Counted from the stretch's first letter, positions 33,981 through 43,470 are shown. The stretch is 64,000 nucleotides of DNA from Fodinicurvata fenggangensis DSM 21160 (GCF_000686045.1 NZ_JMLV01000011.1:1-64000); one strand, 5' to 3'. Made by a program: numbers and translations. The notes: generated by a model from the sequence alone, not told the origin.

Positions 33981-34774
33981 CGCTTGCTGCCCACCAACAA
34001 ACGATCAAGGCCATAGAGTCGGTCCAATATCAGGATGGCTGCAACCGAAAGGAAGATGATTACGGCTGAAATGGAGGCCACGATCGGCGTCGTGGTCTGG
34101 GTAATATGGTTGAATAGGCGAACCGGCAACGTGGTGGTGCTGGGCGAGGAAATGAAGATGGTCACGGTTAACTCATCGAAACTGGTAATGAAGGCAAGAA
34201 CCCAGCCGCCTACTAGCCCTGGCAGAATCATAGGCAGGGTGACCCGGCGAAAGGTGGTGCCGTGAGTGGCACCAAGGGACACCGCGGCCTGTTCGGCGCT
34301 GCGGTCCATACCGGTAATGGATGCAAGTGCCAGGCGCAGAACGAAGGGCATGACGAAGACCGCGTGACACAACGCCATGCCAAAGAAGGTCCCCGTGATA
34401 TTGAGCTGTGTAAGGAAGCGCAGGAAGGCAATGCCCAGCACCACGCTGGGAATCACCAGTGGTGACAGGAACAGTCCGACAAGAAAGCCGCGTGCCTTGA
34501 AGGAATAGCGTGCAAGCGCGAGGGCTGCCGGCACGGCGCAGGCAAGCGCTAAGCTTGCCGAAGCGATACCGAGCGCCAGGCTCAACCAGAAGCTTTCGAT
34601 GAACCCCTCATTTTCGAAGATCGCGTAGAACCAGCGCAGGGACCACTGCGTGGTCGGAACCTGCAGATAGCCCAAGGGTGTGAAGGCCACCCAAACAACC
34701 ACGGCCAGAGGAGCGACCATGAAAACGATGAACAGCGTGTGAAAGACGAGTGCAAGCGGGCCGTTCTTGTTCAT
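33977..34774 (-). CDS. ABC transporter permease, PotC type
   Basis: The 265-residue membrane protein begins MNKNGPLALVFHTLFIVFMVAPLAV and has six likely helices and the loop EQAAVSLGATHGTTFRRVTLPMILPG. The ATG at 34774 overlaps the stop of the PotB-type gene (ATGA); the longer open frame upstream is an overlap with that gene. It is one half of the channel for the amine imported for the flavoenzymes of this operon. Confidence 0.9.
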   Translation of the reverse strand: MNKNGPLALVFHTLFIVFMVAPLAVVVWVAFTPLGYLQVPTTQWSLRWFYAIFENEGFIESFWLSLALGIASASLALACAVPAALALARYSFKARGFLVGLFLSPLVIPSVVLGIAFLRFLTQLNITGTFFGMALCHAVFVMPFVLRLALASITGMDRSAEQAAVSLGATHGTTFRRVTLPMILPGLVGGWVLAFITSFDELTVTIFISSPSTTTLPVRLFNHITQTTTPIVASISAVIIFLSVAAILILDRLYGLDRLLVGSKR

Positions 34775-35640
34775 TGGAACACCTGTGCATAACGTCGTTC
34801 GACCAAGCGGTTGTAACTCATGATGACGGTCATGATGGCCACCAGAAGGATCATTGCGATTGCAGCACCAAGCGGCCAGTCGAGCGTGTTCAGGAACTCG
34901 TCGTAGATCGTTGTCGAAGCCACTTTTAGGCGCCGCCCCCCGATCATGGCCGGAGTAGCGAAGGCACTGGTTGCAAGCGAGAAGACGATCAAGGAACCCG
35001 AGAGTATGCCGGGAATGGCCTGAGGCACGACCACGCGGAAGAAAACGGTGAATTGGGACGCTCCCAGGGAAACTGCCGCATTCTCGGTTTGGGGATCCAG
35101 GCGTTGCAGGACAGCCCAAACCGAAACCACCATGAACGGGATCAGCACATGGGTAAGTGCTACGATGACGCCGAAATCCGTATAGATGAAGGTAAAGGGT
35201 GTAGAGGTCAGGCCCGACCCGATCAGGATCTGGTTTAGCAGCCCTTGGTTACCGAGAAGAATCATCCAGCCAAGAGTGCGCACCACAACGGAGATGAGCA
35301 GCGGTCCGATGATCGCCAACAGAAATATGGCGCGCCAGCGCGAGTGCATTCGGTTCAGGATATAGGCTTCGGGTACGCCCAACAGGACGGCAAGCACGGT
35401 TGTGGAGAGGCCATAGCCGAAGGTGCGCAGAAAGATCTCGTAGAAATAGGAATCGGAGAGAACGTCTGCATAGTTGCCCAGATTGAAGGCACGCTCGATA
35501 CCTTCATAGAAGTCGAAGGTATAGAAGCTCAGCATGAAGGTCATGATCAGCGGCGTGAACAGCATGACCCCGAACAGCATGACCCCAGGTAGGCTCAGCC
35601 AATAGGGTATGCCCGCTTTTCTTTGCAGCACCCCGCTCAT
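34771..35640 (-). CDS. ABC transporter permease, PotB type
   Basis: The 289-residue protein has six likely helices and the loop ENAAVSLGASQFTVFFRVVVPQAIPG. It is coupled to the ATPase gene upstream and the PotC-type gene downstream by 4-base overlaps, as in the similar transporter of the BMC operon. Its sequence differs clearly from that permease, so the two systems are separate families rather than a recent duplication. Confidence 0.9.
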   Translation of the reverse strand: MSGVLQRKAGIPYWLSLPGVMLFGVMLFTPLIMTFMLSFYTFDFYEGIERAFNLGNYADVLSDSYFYEIFLRTFGYGLSTTVLAVLLGVPEAYILNRMHSRWRAIFLLAIIGPLLISVVVRTLGWMILLGNQGLLNQILIGSGLTSTPFTFIYTDFGVIVALTHVLIPFMVVSVWAVLQRLDPQTENAAVSLGASQFTVFFRVVVPQAIPGILSGSLIVFSLATSAFATPAMIGGRRLKVASTTIYDEFLNTLDWPLGAAIAMILLVAIMTVIMSYNRLVERRYAQVFQ

Positions 35641-36698
35641 GACGCATCCATATTCAGCAACCGCGCATCATCGGCCTGCCAGTTGAGACCGACTGCGTCC
35701 CTTGGTGCAGTGTTCGGCACGGCTGTGTTCTGGGAATAGACCAGGAATTCCCCTGACGCGGTCTCGATCTGGTATAGCCAATGATTCCCAAAGAAGACGC
35801 GGGTCTTTATCTGCCCTTCCAGCAAACCGCTTCCTTTGTCGGTCAACTGAACCTTTTCCGGGCGTATGGAAAGCCAGGCTTCCTTGTTGGTAACGCCTTC
35901 CCTACAGGGCACGGTTAGACTCTGACCGTTGAAACGCACTGAAGCCTTTGATCCAGAGATATCTTCGACCTCAACCGCCAGAAGGTTATTCTTTCCAAGG
36001 AAACTGGAAACGAAGACATTTGCCGGATCTTCATAGATCTCATGCGGTTTTCCGACCTGAACGATTCGTCCCTCGTTCATCACGGCGATGCGATCACTCA
36101 AGGCCATCGCCTCATTCTGATCATGCGTGACCAGAATGGTTGTAATTCCCAGCTTTTCCTGGATTGAGCGCAGTTCCAGCTGCATGTCCTCACGCAGCTT
36201 GGCATCAAGGTTGGACATGGGCTCATCCAGAAGCAGAATCGTCGGCTCGATGACAATTGCCCGAGCCAAGGCCACGCGCTGTTGCTGCCCCCCAGAAAGT
36301 TGCTTGGGATAGCGATCGCGGAACGCACTCAGATGGACGAGATCGAGAGCTCGGTCGATCTTTTCCTGTCGTTCGCCCTGGGTCGCCTTGCGCATCTCCA
36401 GGCCGAAAGCAACGTTCTGGGCGGCCGTGAGGTGCGGGAAGAGAGCATAGGATTGGAAGACAATACCGATGTTTCTCTGGTTGGCAGGCCTTGCCGTCAG
36501 ATCCTCGCCGCCGACCATGATCTGTCCATGGCTCGGATCGAGGAAACCGGCAATCATCTGCAGGGTCGTTGTCTTGCCACAACCGGAGGGGCCGAGCAGC
36601 GAGACGAACTCTCCTTTGTCGACCTCCAGATTGAACTGATCCACGGCAACAAAGCCGCCGAAGGATTTCGAAATCTCCTGCAGGTTCAAAAAACTCAT
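35637..36698 (-). CDS. ABC transporter ATPase, PotA type
   Basis: The 353-residue protein has Walker A GPSGCGKTTTLQMIAG, signature LSGGQQQRVALARAI, Walker B TILLLDEPMSNLD and H-loop LVTHDQNEA, with a C-terminal TOBE domain. The ATG at 36698 was chosen because MSFLNLQEISKSFGGF is the usual family start; the frame is open 20 codons upstream over a stem-loop. Confidence 0.93.
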   Translation of the reverse strand: MSFLNLQEISKSFGGFVAVDQFNLEVDKGEFVSLLGPSGCGKTTTLQMIAGFLDPSHGQIMVGGEDLTARPANQRNIGIVFQSYALFPHLTAAQNVAFGLEMRKATQGERQEKIDRALDLVHLSAFRDRYPKQLSGGQQQRVALARAIVIEPTILLLDEPMSNLDAKLREDMQLELRSIQEKLGITTILVTHDQNEAMALSDRIAVMNEGRIVQVGKPHEIYEDPANVFVSSFLGKNNLLAVEVEDISGSKASVRFNGQSLTVPCREGVTNKEAWLSIRPEKVQLTDKGSGLLEGQIKTRVFFGNHWLYQIETASGEFLVYSQNTAVPNTAPRDAVGLNWQADDARLLNMDAS

Positions 36699-36719
36699 GA
36701 GTGGTCCCCGGAAAACCTG

Positions 36720-36756
36720 AAAAGAAAAGAGGGTGGCACTGTATTCAGTACCACCC
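36720..36756 (-). terminator. Intrinsic terminator/attenuator after the binding-protein gene
   Basis: On the minus strand an 11-bp stem (GGGTGGTACTG/CAGTGCCACCC, one U-G pair) with a 4-base loop is followed by TCTTTTCTTTTC. Placed just after the periplasmic binding-protein stop, it should give more binding protein than ATPase and permeases. Confidence 0.65.
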
Positions 36757-36772
36757 ACTTCATCTCCATTGA

Positions 36773-37810
36773 CTAGCGTTCGATTTCACGATCCCAGCGG
36801 CGGGTCCAGTCATGGCGGTTCTGGTTGGCGGTATCCCAGTCAATTGCCACCAGGTTGCCGATCTGATCCGGCCCATAAGGAACACGTGAAGCCGTTTCCT
36901 CATCAAGTTCCGTGTTCTTGTTCACCGGACCCCAGCCCTGAGTCTCGGCGAAATAAACCTGATTATCAGGGTCCAGAATATAGTCAATCAAGGCCTGGGC
37001 CTCTTCCGGCACATTGCTGTCGACCACTGGACAAGCCGCGATCATCAGGGCAACCGCACCATCCTCAGGATATGCGAAAGCGCCTGGAAAGCCCGTGTCG
37101 ATCAGCGATACCGCGCGCCCGCTACCCCAGACCGAAAGTACAATCTCCTCGCTCTGGAAAAGCTCGGACATACGACCGGGGGAAGGCTCGAACGCCAGGA
37201 CATTGTCTGCAACCTCGTCCGCGAGATAATCGAAGCCGGCATCAATATCTTTCTCACCCCCGCCGTTGGCCCGGGCCAGCATGATGAGGGTATGCAAGCC
37301 ATAGGTATTGGAGATTGGCGGAATGGCCAGTCGACCCTCATATTTCTCGTCCGCCAGGTCCGTCCACTTCTTGGGCGGTTCCCAGCCATTCTCCTCGAAC
37401 AGCTCGGTGTTATAGGTAAAGCCCGTGGCAACGAACCCCATGCCTACGGCATCGTCACCGATCTTTGCGATGTCATAGAGATCGTCCAGATTCGAGATGC
37501 CGGTGAGCTCATCGCAAAAACCGAGCGCGCGGGCCTGATACATGGGTCCGTCATCGAGCAGCACCACATCGAGTTCCTGGTTTCCTTCCTGAGCCTGAAG
37601 CCGGGCAAGGTTCTCAGTCGAATTGCCGGCGACATACTCGACGGTTACGCCATGCTCCTCCTCGAAATCGGGAATGATCTTTTCCTTCATCAAGGTTTCC
37701 GTGGAACCTCCATAGGATCCAAGATAGAGAGTCTTCTCCTGCGCCATCACGGACTGCGCGGCAAGCGCCGCGACAGCCACCAGAGCCGTGCTTGCAATCA
37801 GGCTTTTCAT
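36773..37810 (-). CDS. Periplasmic binding protein, PotD/PotF type
   Basis: The 345-residue protein has a Sec signal peptide, MKSLIASTALVAVAALAAQS ending VMA-QE, then KTLYLGSYGGSTETLMKEKI typical of type 2 binding proteins for polyamines or small amines. ATG at 37810 follows AGGAGG. It is the first gene of the amine-oxidation operon; the LysR gene is divergent 122 bases away. Confidence 0.92.
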   Translation of the reverse strand: MKSLIASTALVAVAALAAQSVMAQEKTLYLGSYGGSTETLMKEKIIPDFEEEHGVTVEYVAGNSTENLARLQAQEGNQELDVVLLDDGPMYQARALGFCDELTGISNLDDLYDIAKIGDDAVGMGFVATGFTYNTELFEENGWEPPKKWTDLADEKYEGRLAIPPISNTYGLHTLIMLARANGGGEKDIDAGFDYLADEVADNVLAFEPSPGRMSELFQSEEIVLSVWGSGRAVSLIDTGFPGAFAYPEDGAVALMIAACPVVDSNVPEEAQALIDYILDPDNQVYFAETQGWGPVNKNTELDEETASRVPYGPDQIGNLVAIDWDTANQNRHDWTRRWDREIER

Positions 37811-37906
37811 CTTCTGCCTCCTGTTCTTCGTGTTGTCTGGTTGACACCAGCGAAACCAAGAACAGCGGAAGCAGATCATTCGGTCAAATTCATTATTTGC
37901 AATAGA

Positions 37907-37925
37907 TCATAACTGCATGTCATGA
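37907..37925. promoter_or_regulatory. Candidate LysR operator between binding-protein and LysR genes
   Basis: TCATNAC-N5-GTNATGA is an inverted repeat with one symmetric mismatch and contains a T-N11-A core (T37910, A37922). It ends 7 bases before the LysR start codon, the usual autoregulatory position. Confidence 0.4.
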
Positions 37926-37932
37926 GTCTTTC

Positions 37933-38844
37933 ATGATCAGCGCACGCCAACTCGAAGCCTTCAAGGCCGTCATGGAGACTGGCTCCATTTCTCGGGCCGC
38001 AGATGTCCTCTATCTGACACAACCAGCGGTAAGCAAGCTGATTTCCGGATTGGAAGAAACTGTCGGCTTCCAGCTTTTCCGGCGGGAACGCCAACGACTG
38101 ATCCCTACGGCAGAAGCCGGAGTCTTCCTGGAGGAAGTGGATGCACTCTTCAGCAGTTTCAGCCGCCTGGAACAGCTAGCGGGGGACCTGAGGATGACCG
38201 CAACCGGCAGCCTCAACATTGCCGCCTTGCCATCCGCCGGGGTCAATCTGCTGCCCCGGGTGATAACCGATTTCCAGGTCGAGCGCCCCCGGGCTTCTCT
38301 CGCACTGCGCATCCGCAGTTCGCCCAAGATAGGGGAAATGGCAATTTCGCAGCAATGCGACGTGGGCATCAGCCTGCTGCCCGTTGATCACCCGGCAGTA
38401 CACAGCGAACTTCTCGTACGCGGCCGTGCTATTGTGGTTCTACCTCGCTCCCATCGTCTTGCCGGACAGGATATCCTGCAGGCAGAGCAACTCAGGGGGG
38501 AAAACTTCATCTCCCTCGGAGAAGACGATCGCTCTCGTCATCTCATCGACGAAGTGTTCGACCGTGTCGGCGTTTCGCGCGTCATCGTGACGAAAACGTC
38601 GCTCTCCATGGCCGCATGCGAGTTCGTGCGCTGCGGGGCGGGAATTTCCGTGATAGATCCGATAACTGCCTTCGCAGCCACCAATTCCGATCTGGAACGG
38701 ATTCCTCTCGAGCCGGCCGTCTACTTCGACGTGCGGCTCCTGCTCCCAAGGGAAAGACGGCCCTCTCAACTCAGGGAGTCCTTCGTCAGCTATCTGAAAC
38801 AACATATCACCGACTATCTGCCTGAGTATGCCATCTCAAGATAG
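37933..38844 (+). CDS. LysR-family regulator divergent from the amine-oxidation operon
   Basis: The 303-residue protein has an N-terminal helix-turn-helix (MISARQLEAFKAVMETGSIS, then QPAVSKLISGLEETVGFQLF) and a LysR effector domain to residue 295. It most resembles the OccR/NocR style of LysR regulators, which respond to opines and control opine catabolic operons; this fits the opine-oxidase-like enzymes on the other strand, but the resemblance was judged by eye. It is convergent with the Liv operon. Confidence 0.9.
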   Translation: MISARQLEAFKAVMETGSISRAADVLYLTQPAVSKLISGLEETVGFQLFRRERQRLIPTAEAGVFLEEVDALFSSFSRLEQLAGDLRMTATGSLNIAALPSAGVNLLPRVITDFQVERPRASLALRIRSSPKIGEMAISQQCDVGISLLPVDHPAVHSELLVRGRAIVVLPRSHRLAGQDILQAEQLRGENFISLGEDDRSRHLIDEVFDRVGVSRVIVTKTSLSMAACEFVRCGAGISVIDPITAFAATNSDLERIPLEPAVYFDVRLLLPRERRPSQLRESFVSYLKQHITDYLPEYAISR

Positions 38845-38893
38845 GATCATTCACGGCTCCGCCATTTCCGCGCCCTCCTTGCCGGCGAGTGCC

Positions 38894-40387
38894 TCACTCC
38901 CCCAGTGTCAGGATCGTCGAGCCGGTGGTCTGGCGGGCTTCCAGGGCCTTGTGCGCTTCGCCGGCCTGGCGCAGGGGGAAGCGTTGGCCGATTTCGACCT
39001 TCAGGTCGCCATTGATCAACAGCGGGAACAGGCGGTCCGTGCTGCTGCGGATCTCTTCGGCGGTGGAGGTATAGTGGGCATAGTTGGGCCGGGAGACACT
39101 TACCGACTTGCTGGAATAGGACGAGATGTCGATGGCCGGCACACTGCCCGAAGCCTGCCCATAGCTCACCAGGTGTCCCCGAAGCGCCAACGCTTCGTAG
39201 GATTTCTCGAAAGTCGAGGCGCCAATCCCGTCGTAGACCACGTCCACGCCGCGCCCTTCGGTCACATCACGTACCGTTTCCAGAAAATCCTGCTGGGTGT
39301 AGATCACCGGATAGCTACAGCCATAGCGCCGCGCCAGCTGGGCCTTCTCCTCGGACCCCACCGTGCCAATGACGGTGGCGCCCAGGCGCCGTGCCCACTG
39401 GCAGAGGTAAAGCCCAACCCCGCCGGCCGCCGCATGAATCAGGACGCTATCGCCCTCTTTGACGTGATGGACACGATGCAGCAGGAACTCGGCCGTCACT
39501 CCCTTCAGCATGGCGGCCGCGGCCGTTGCGTCGTCGATCTCGTCGGGCAGCAAGGCCAGCAGATCCGCAGACATGGTGCGGAGTTCACAATAGGCCCCCG
39601 GGGGAGGACAGGCATAGGCAACCCGGTCCCCCGGGGCAAAGCCATGCACGCCCGCGCCCACGTCCAGGATGCTGCCCGCAGCTTCCATGCCGATGATCCC
39701 GGGGGGCTCGACCAGCTTGTAATAGCCCGTGCGGCAGTAGACATCGATGTAGTTCACGCCGATGGCATTGTGGCGCAGGCGCACCTGCCCCGGACCGGGT
39801 GCGGGTACGTTCTGCTCACGCCATTCCATACGCTCCGGGCCGCCATGCCCGGTGAGCACCATGGCCCCGCCCCGCATGGACTGGCCTGAAGAAATCGCCG
39901 GTGCGGACACAGTGCTGCTGGTGGGCGCGCTTTGCGAAGATCTCTTTCGCTTGCCGGCCAGGCTGTCCCGGATCGCCCGGAACCCGGCCTCGTAGATCTC
40001 CTCGCCCACCAGCCTCGACAGTTCCTCTGCCCGCCCTGCCGGCGGATCGAAGGAGCAGATCCATTCCCAGAAGGTGCCATTGCCGTCCGTCACCGGTTTT
40101 AGGCGCACGGTCGAAACGTAGTTGACCAGCGGAACCGGGGCTTCCAGCAGGCAGTAGGTGAAGCTGTAGGTCTTGTCCGACAGGCTCAGCAATTGCTCAC
40201 GGATACGCCCGCCGCTGGCAAGCGTGAAATCCCGCACACAGCCGACGACATCCGAGGGCAGGGCATCCTCGATCCGGCTTTGTCCAATGGCGGGATGCCA
40301 GCGATCATGCCCATTGAAATCCCTCAGGATATCCCAGACGTGATCGATCGGTGCATTCACCACCGTGCTCTTGCGCACCCGGACCAT
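38894..40387 (-). CDS. SRPBCC domain fused to NADPH:quinone oxidoreductase
   Basis: The 497-residue protein joins two domains. Residues 1-145 are an SRPBCC/polyketide-cyclase-like lipid or small-molecule binding domain (VNAPIDHVWDILRDFNGHDRWHPAI). Residues about 175-497 are a zinc-free MDR-type quinone oxidoreductase, with AAAGGVGLYLCQWARRLGATV (NADPH site) and DVVYDGIGASTFEKS. A Ser/Ala/Pro-rich linker connects them. The SRPBCC part is clearly related to the single-domain protein encoded just upstream, suggesting duplication then fusion. It is the last gene of the Liv operon. Function is unknown; the binding domain may present a hydrophobic enone or quinone to the reductase. Confidence 0.88.
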   Translation of the reverse strand: MVRVRKSTVVNAPIDHVWDILRDFNGHDRWHPAIGQSRIEDALPSDVVGCVRDFTLASGGRIREQLLSLSDKTYSFTYCLLEAPVPLVNYVSTVRLKPVTDGNGTFWEWICSFDPPAGRAEELSRLVGEEIYEAGFRAIRDSLAGKRKRSSQSAPTSSTVSAPAISSGQSMRGGAMVLTGHGGPERMEWREQNVPAPGPGQVRLRHNAIGVNYIDVYCRTGYYKLVEPPGIIGMEAAGSILDVGAGVHGFAPGDRVAYACPPPGAYCELRTMSADLLALLPDEIDDATAAAAMLKGVTAEFLLHRVHHVKEGDSVLIHAAAGGVGLYLCQWARRLGATVIGTVGSEEKAQLARRYGCSYPVIYTQQDFLETVRDVTEGRGVDVVYDGIGASTFEKSYEALALRGHLVSYGQASGSVPAIDISSYSSKSVSVSRPNYAHYTSTAEEIRSSTDRLFPLLINGDLKVEIGQRFPLRQAGEAHKALEARQTTGSTILTLGE

Positions 40388-40427
40388 ACGCGTCAGACCG
40401 CCTGTCTGCCTACCCGCAGCATCGACT

Positions 40428-40868
40428 TCACCGCCCGCCGAAGCGTTCTTTCAGGGCATCGAAACCGCCCTGAAAGACCCCCTGGCCGACCAGGTCGGCC
40501 AGTTCACGCTCGCGCTCGGGCGGACAATCGAACTCCGCCGACCATTCCGCGAAACTGCGGTCACCGTCGGTCACCGGGGTCAGCTTCAGGGTCGCTACGT
40601 AATCCGTGACCCCCATGGGGGATTCCAAGATCGAATAGGTGCAGGAAAGATCGTAATCCGAGAGCGCCAGTAGGCACTCCCGGATCCGGCCGCCGTCCTT
40701 CAGCGAGAAATTACGCACACACCCGATCTTGTCCGAGGGGTGGTTCTGCTCGATCCGGCTTTCGGCAATGGCCGGATGCCAGTTCGGCAGGCCGTTGAAA
40801 TCCCGGATCACGGACCAGACCCGCTCGGCCGGCGCATCGATGATGCTGGAGGTGTAGACCTTGACCAT
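40428..40868 (-). CDS. SRPBCC family protein
   Basis: The 146-residue protein is a stand-alone START/SRPBCC fold: IDAPAERVWSVIRDFNGLPNWHPAI, then IGCVRNFSLKDGGRIRE. It closely parallels residues 1-145 of the downstream SRPBCC-quinone-oxidoreductase fusion, so the two are recent paralogues. The fold binds hydrophobic ligands; some members are cyclases or hydratases. No catalytic group can be assigned. Confidence 0.88.
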   Translation of the reverse strand: MVKVYTSSIIDAPAERVWSVIRDFNGLPNWHPAIAESRIEQNHPSDKIGCVRNFSLKDGGRIRECLLALSDYDLSCTYSILESPMGVTDYVATLKLTPVTDGDRSFAEWSAEFDCPPERERELADLVGQGVFQGGFDALKERFGGR

Positions 40869-40891
40869 TTATCTGAGCCCTCCTTCCCGCG

Positions 40892-42592
40892 TCATCGCTT
40901 CTCCTTGTCCGAGCTGTCGTCATCCTCCTCGTCGGTGACCCCGCCAACCAGCTTGTTGATGTCACCGCCCTCCATGCCGATCTCCTTGAGCAATGAGTCG
41001 ACCAGCGGCCCTTGGGCACGGTAGCGCAGCGCAGAGTTGACCAGGTTGTCCGGCAGGCCGTTGTGGCCCTCGCCGCCACCGCCGCTGCCCCCGGCCCCTC
41101 CGGGGAAACCGCCGAAGCCGTCGAGCTGCAGGACCTTGATGCCTTCGATCTTCTCCATTGGCTTGACGCTTTCGCGGATGATGCCGTCCATTTTGTCGAT
41201 CAGGTGCATGCGCATCTGCGACTGGCGGGATTCCGGGGTCAGGACATTCTGCGCCTCGTTCATCTGGCGCTTGCCCTCGGCCTCGGTCTCGTAGCGCAGC
41301 TTGGCGGCCAGGGCCCTTATCTTCTCGGCCTCGGCTTCGCCCTCGGCCGTGGTGCGGGTGGCCTCTGCCCGATCCGTGGAGGCCTGCTTCTCGGCCTCGG
41401 CCGCGGAACGCAGGCGAATGCCCTCGCGTTCGGCCTCCTGGGCCGCCAGAACCAGTTCGATGGCCTTGCGGCGCTCGGCCTGCTCCTTCTCGCGGGCCGT
41501 AAAGACCTTCTCCTCGGCCTCCACAGCCTTGGCCCGGGCCAGTTCGGCCGCTGCCTGGGCCTCGGACTGGGCCTTGGACTTCTCGGCCAGCTCGATGGCC
41601 TTATCCTGCTCGGCCAATTCCAGCGCCTTGCGACGGTCGATCTCCAGGCGCTGGGTTCCCTGTTCACGATTGATACGCTCCTCGTCCAGCGCTCGGTCAC
41701 TGGCGATGCGTGCGCGTTCGATCTCCAGGCGCGAGCTGATCTGGGACTCCTCGGACTCCCGCTCGCGCTGGGCCCGTTCGCGGGCCACTTCGGCCTGCTG
41801 TTCGGCCTTGCGGGATTCGATGTCACGCTGCTGCTCCAACCGCGCGTATTCGGTGTCCCGGTCGATCTGCAGCGAGTAGCGCTCGGTCTCCAGGTTCTTG
41901 TTGCGGATCTCGATCATCGTGTCCTGCTCGATGTCGTTCCGCAGCTTCTTGCGTCGCTCGATCTCCTCGGTCAGGCGCGTCAAACCCTCGGCGTCAAAGG
42001 CGTTCGAGGGATTGAAGTACTCCATGTTGGTCTGGTCCATGCCGGTCAGCGACAGGGCTTCCAGTTCCAGTCCGCTGCGCTGCAGGTCCTCGGCCACGGC
42101 GGTCTTCACGCGCTTGACGTACTCGCCGCGCTTTTCGTGCAGTTCCTCCATGGTCATCTCGGCCGCCACCCAGCGCAGGGCGTCGATGAACTTACCCTCG
42201 ACCAGTTCCTTCAAGGCCTCGGGATTCATCGTGCGACGCCCCAGGCTCTGGGCTGCGATGGCGATGGCCTCGCGCGTCGGCTGGACCCGCACATAGAACT
42301 CCGTCACCACATCCACACGCATGCGGTTCTTGGTGATCAGGGCGCGGTCCTGGCCGCGTTTGATCTCCAGGCGCAGGGTGTTCATGTTGACGGGAATGAC
42401 TTCATGAACGATCGGCAGGACGAAGGCCCCGCCGTCCTTGACCACCTTCTCGCCCCCCAGGCCGGTCCGCACGAATGCGGTTTCCTTTGTGGAACGGCGA
42501 TAGAGCCAGTTCAAAAGATAGACAACGCCCACGATAACCGCGATGAGGACGATAATCCCCAGGACGGTCCATCCAAGTGCTGCACCAGACAT
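40892..42592 (-). CDS. Flotillin-like SPFH domain protein
   Basis: The 566-residue protein has an N-terminal membrane segment (VLGIIVLIAVIVGVVYLLNWL), an SPFH/band-7 domain (about residues 40-200), a long Glu/Ala/Arg-rich coiled coil (about 220-450) with repeated ERARI/AEAEK elements, and a Gly-rich and acidic C-terminal tail. Bacterial flotillins form membrane scaffolds. ATG at 42592 follows GGGAGG; the frame is open 48 codons upstream. Its position inside a transport and catabolic operon, 58 bases after the TIM-barrel gene, suggests it organises the membrane transporter, though it could be a general stress protein. Confidence 0.9.
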   Translation of the reverse strand: MSGAALGWTVLGIIVLIAVIVGVVYLLNWLYRRSTKETAFVRTGLGGEKVVKDGGAFVLPIVHEVIPVNMNTLRLEIKRGQDRALITKNRMRVDVVTEFYVRVQPTREAIAIAAQSLGRRTMNPEALKELVEGKFIDALRWVAAEMTMEELHEKRGEYVKRVKTAVAEDLQRSGLELEALSLTGMDQTNMEYFNPSNAFDAEGLTRLTEEIERRKKLRNDIEQDTMIEIRNKNLETERYSLQIDRDTEYARLEQQRDIESRKAEQQAEVARERAQRERESEESQISSRLEIERARIASDRALDEERINREQGTQRLEIDRRKALELAEQDKAIELAEKSKAQSEAQAAAELARAKAVEAEEKVFTAREKEQAERRKAIELVLAAQEAEREGIRLRSAAEAEKQASTDRAEATRTTAEGEAEAEKIRALAAKLRYETEAEGKRQMNEAQNVLTPESRQSQMRMHLIDKMDGIIRESVKPMEKIEGIKVLQLDGFGGFPGGAGGSGGGGEGHNGLPDNLVNSALRYRAQGPLVDSLLKEIGMEGGDINKLVGGVTDEEDDDSSDKEKR

Positions 42593-42650
42593 CTTCTTCC
42601 TCCCTTTCTGAACGCCGGGCTCACCTCTGCCCAAGCGTTCTGGACGCGCG

Positions 42651-43470
42651 TCAGGCGCGCCCGATAGACTTGAAATTACGCGTCTGTTCCGTAAGGGCCC
42701 CTTCGACCGGGAGCCTTTCCATCGAGGACGCGCCATAGAAACCGTGACAGTTCGGGCACTGGCTCAGGATGTAGCGGGCGTCCTCGGGCATGGCGATGGG
42801 ACCGCCGTGGCAAAGCACCAGTACATCCTTGCGCACGGACAAGGCGGCCTCCGCCCAGGCATTGATGCGCGGAACACAGTCCTCCAGCGTCAGGGCCGTT
42901 TCCGCACCGATGGACCCACCGGTCGTCAGGCCCAGATGGCAGACCACGATGTCCGCGCCGGCTTCGGCCATGGCCCTGGCATCCTCCTCACAGAAGACAT
43001 AGGGCGTGGTCAGCAGGTCGAGCTCGCGCGCCTTGCGGACCACCTCGACCTCCAGGCCGTAGCCCATGCCGGTCTCTTCCAGGTTCGCCCGGAAGGTCCC
43101 GTCGATCAGGCCCACGGTCGGGAAGTTCTGGATGCCTGAGAAGCCGATATCCTTGACCTGACGCAGAAAGTGCTCGGGAATCATGAAGGGATCGGTACCG
43201 TTCACGCCCGCCAGGACAGGAGTGCTCTTCACCACCGGAAGGACTTCCGAGGCCATCTCCATGACGACCTCGTTGGCATTGCCATAGGCCATCAGCCCGG
43301 CCAACGAGCCGCGCCCGGCCATGCGATAGCGACCGGAGTTGTAGATCACGATCAGGTCGATCCCGCCGGCTTCCTCGCACTTGGCGGACAGGCCGGTTCC
43401 GGCCCCGCCCCCGACGATGGGCTCGTTGCGGGCGACCATGTCGCGGAATTTCTCCAGGATATCCCGGCGC

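Noticed and set aside
41012-42667. Very long plus-strand open frame (551 codons) opposite the flotillin gene
   Set aside because: It is the complement of the coiled-coil flotillin gene, whose GC-rich codons leave the opposite strand free of stops. The translation is Leu/Gly/His-rich with no domain or ribosome site.
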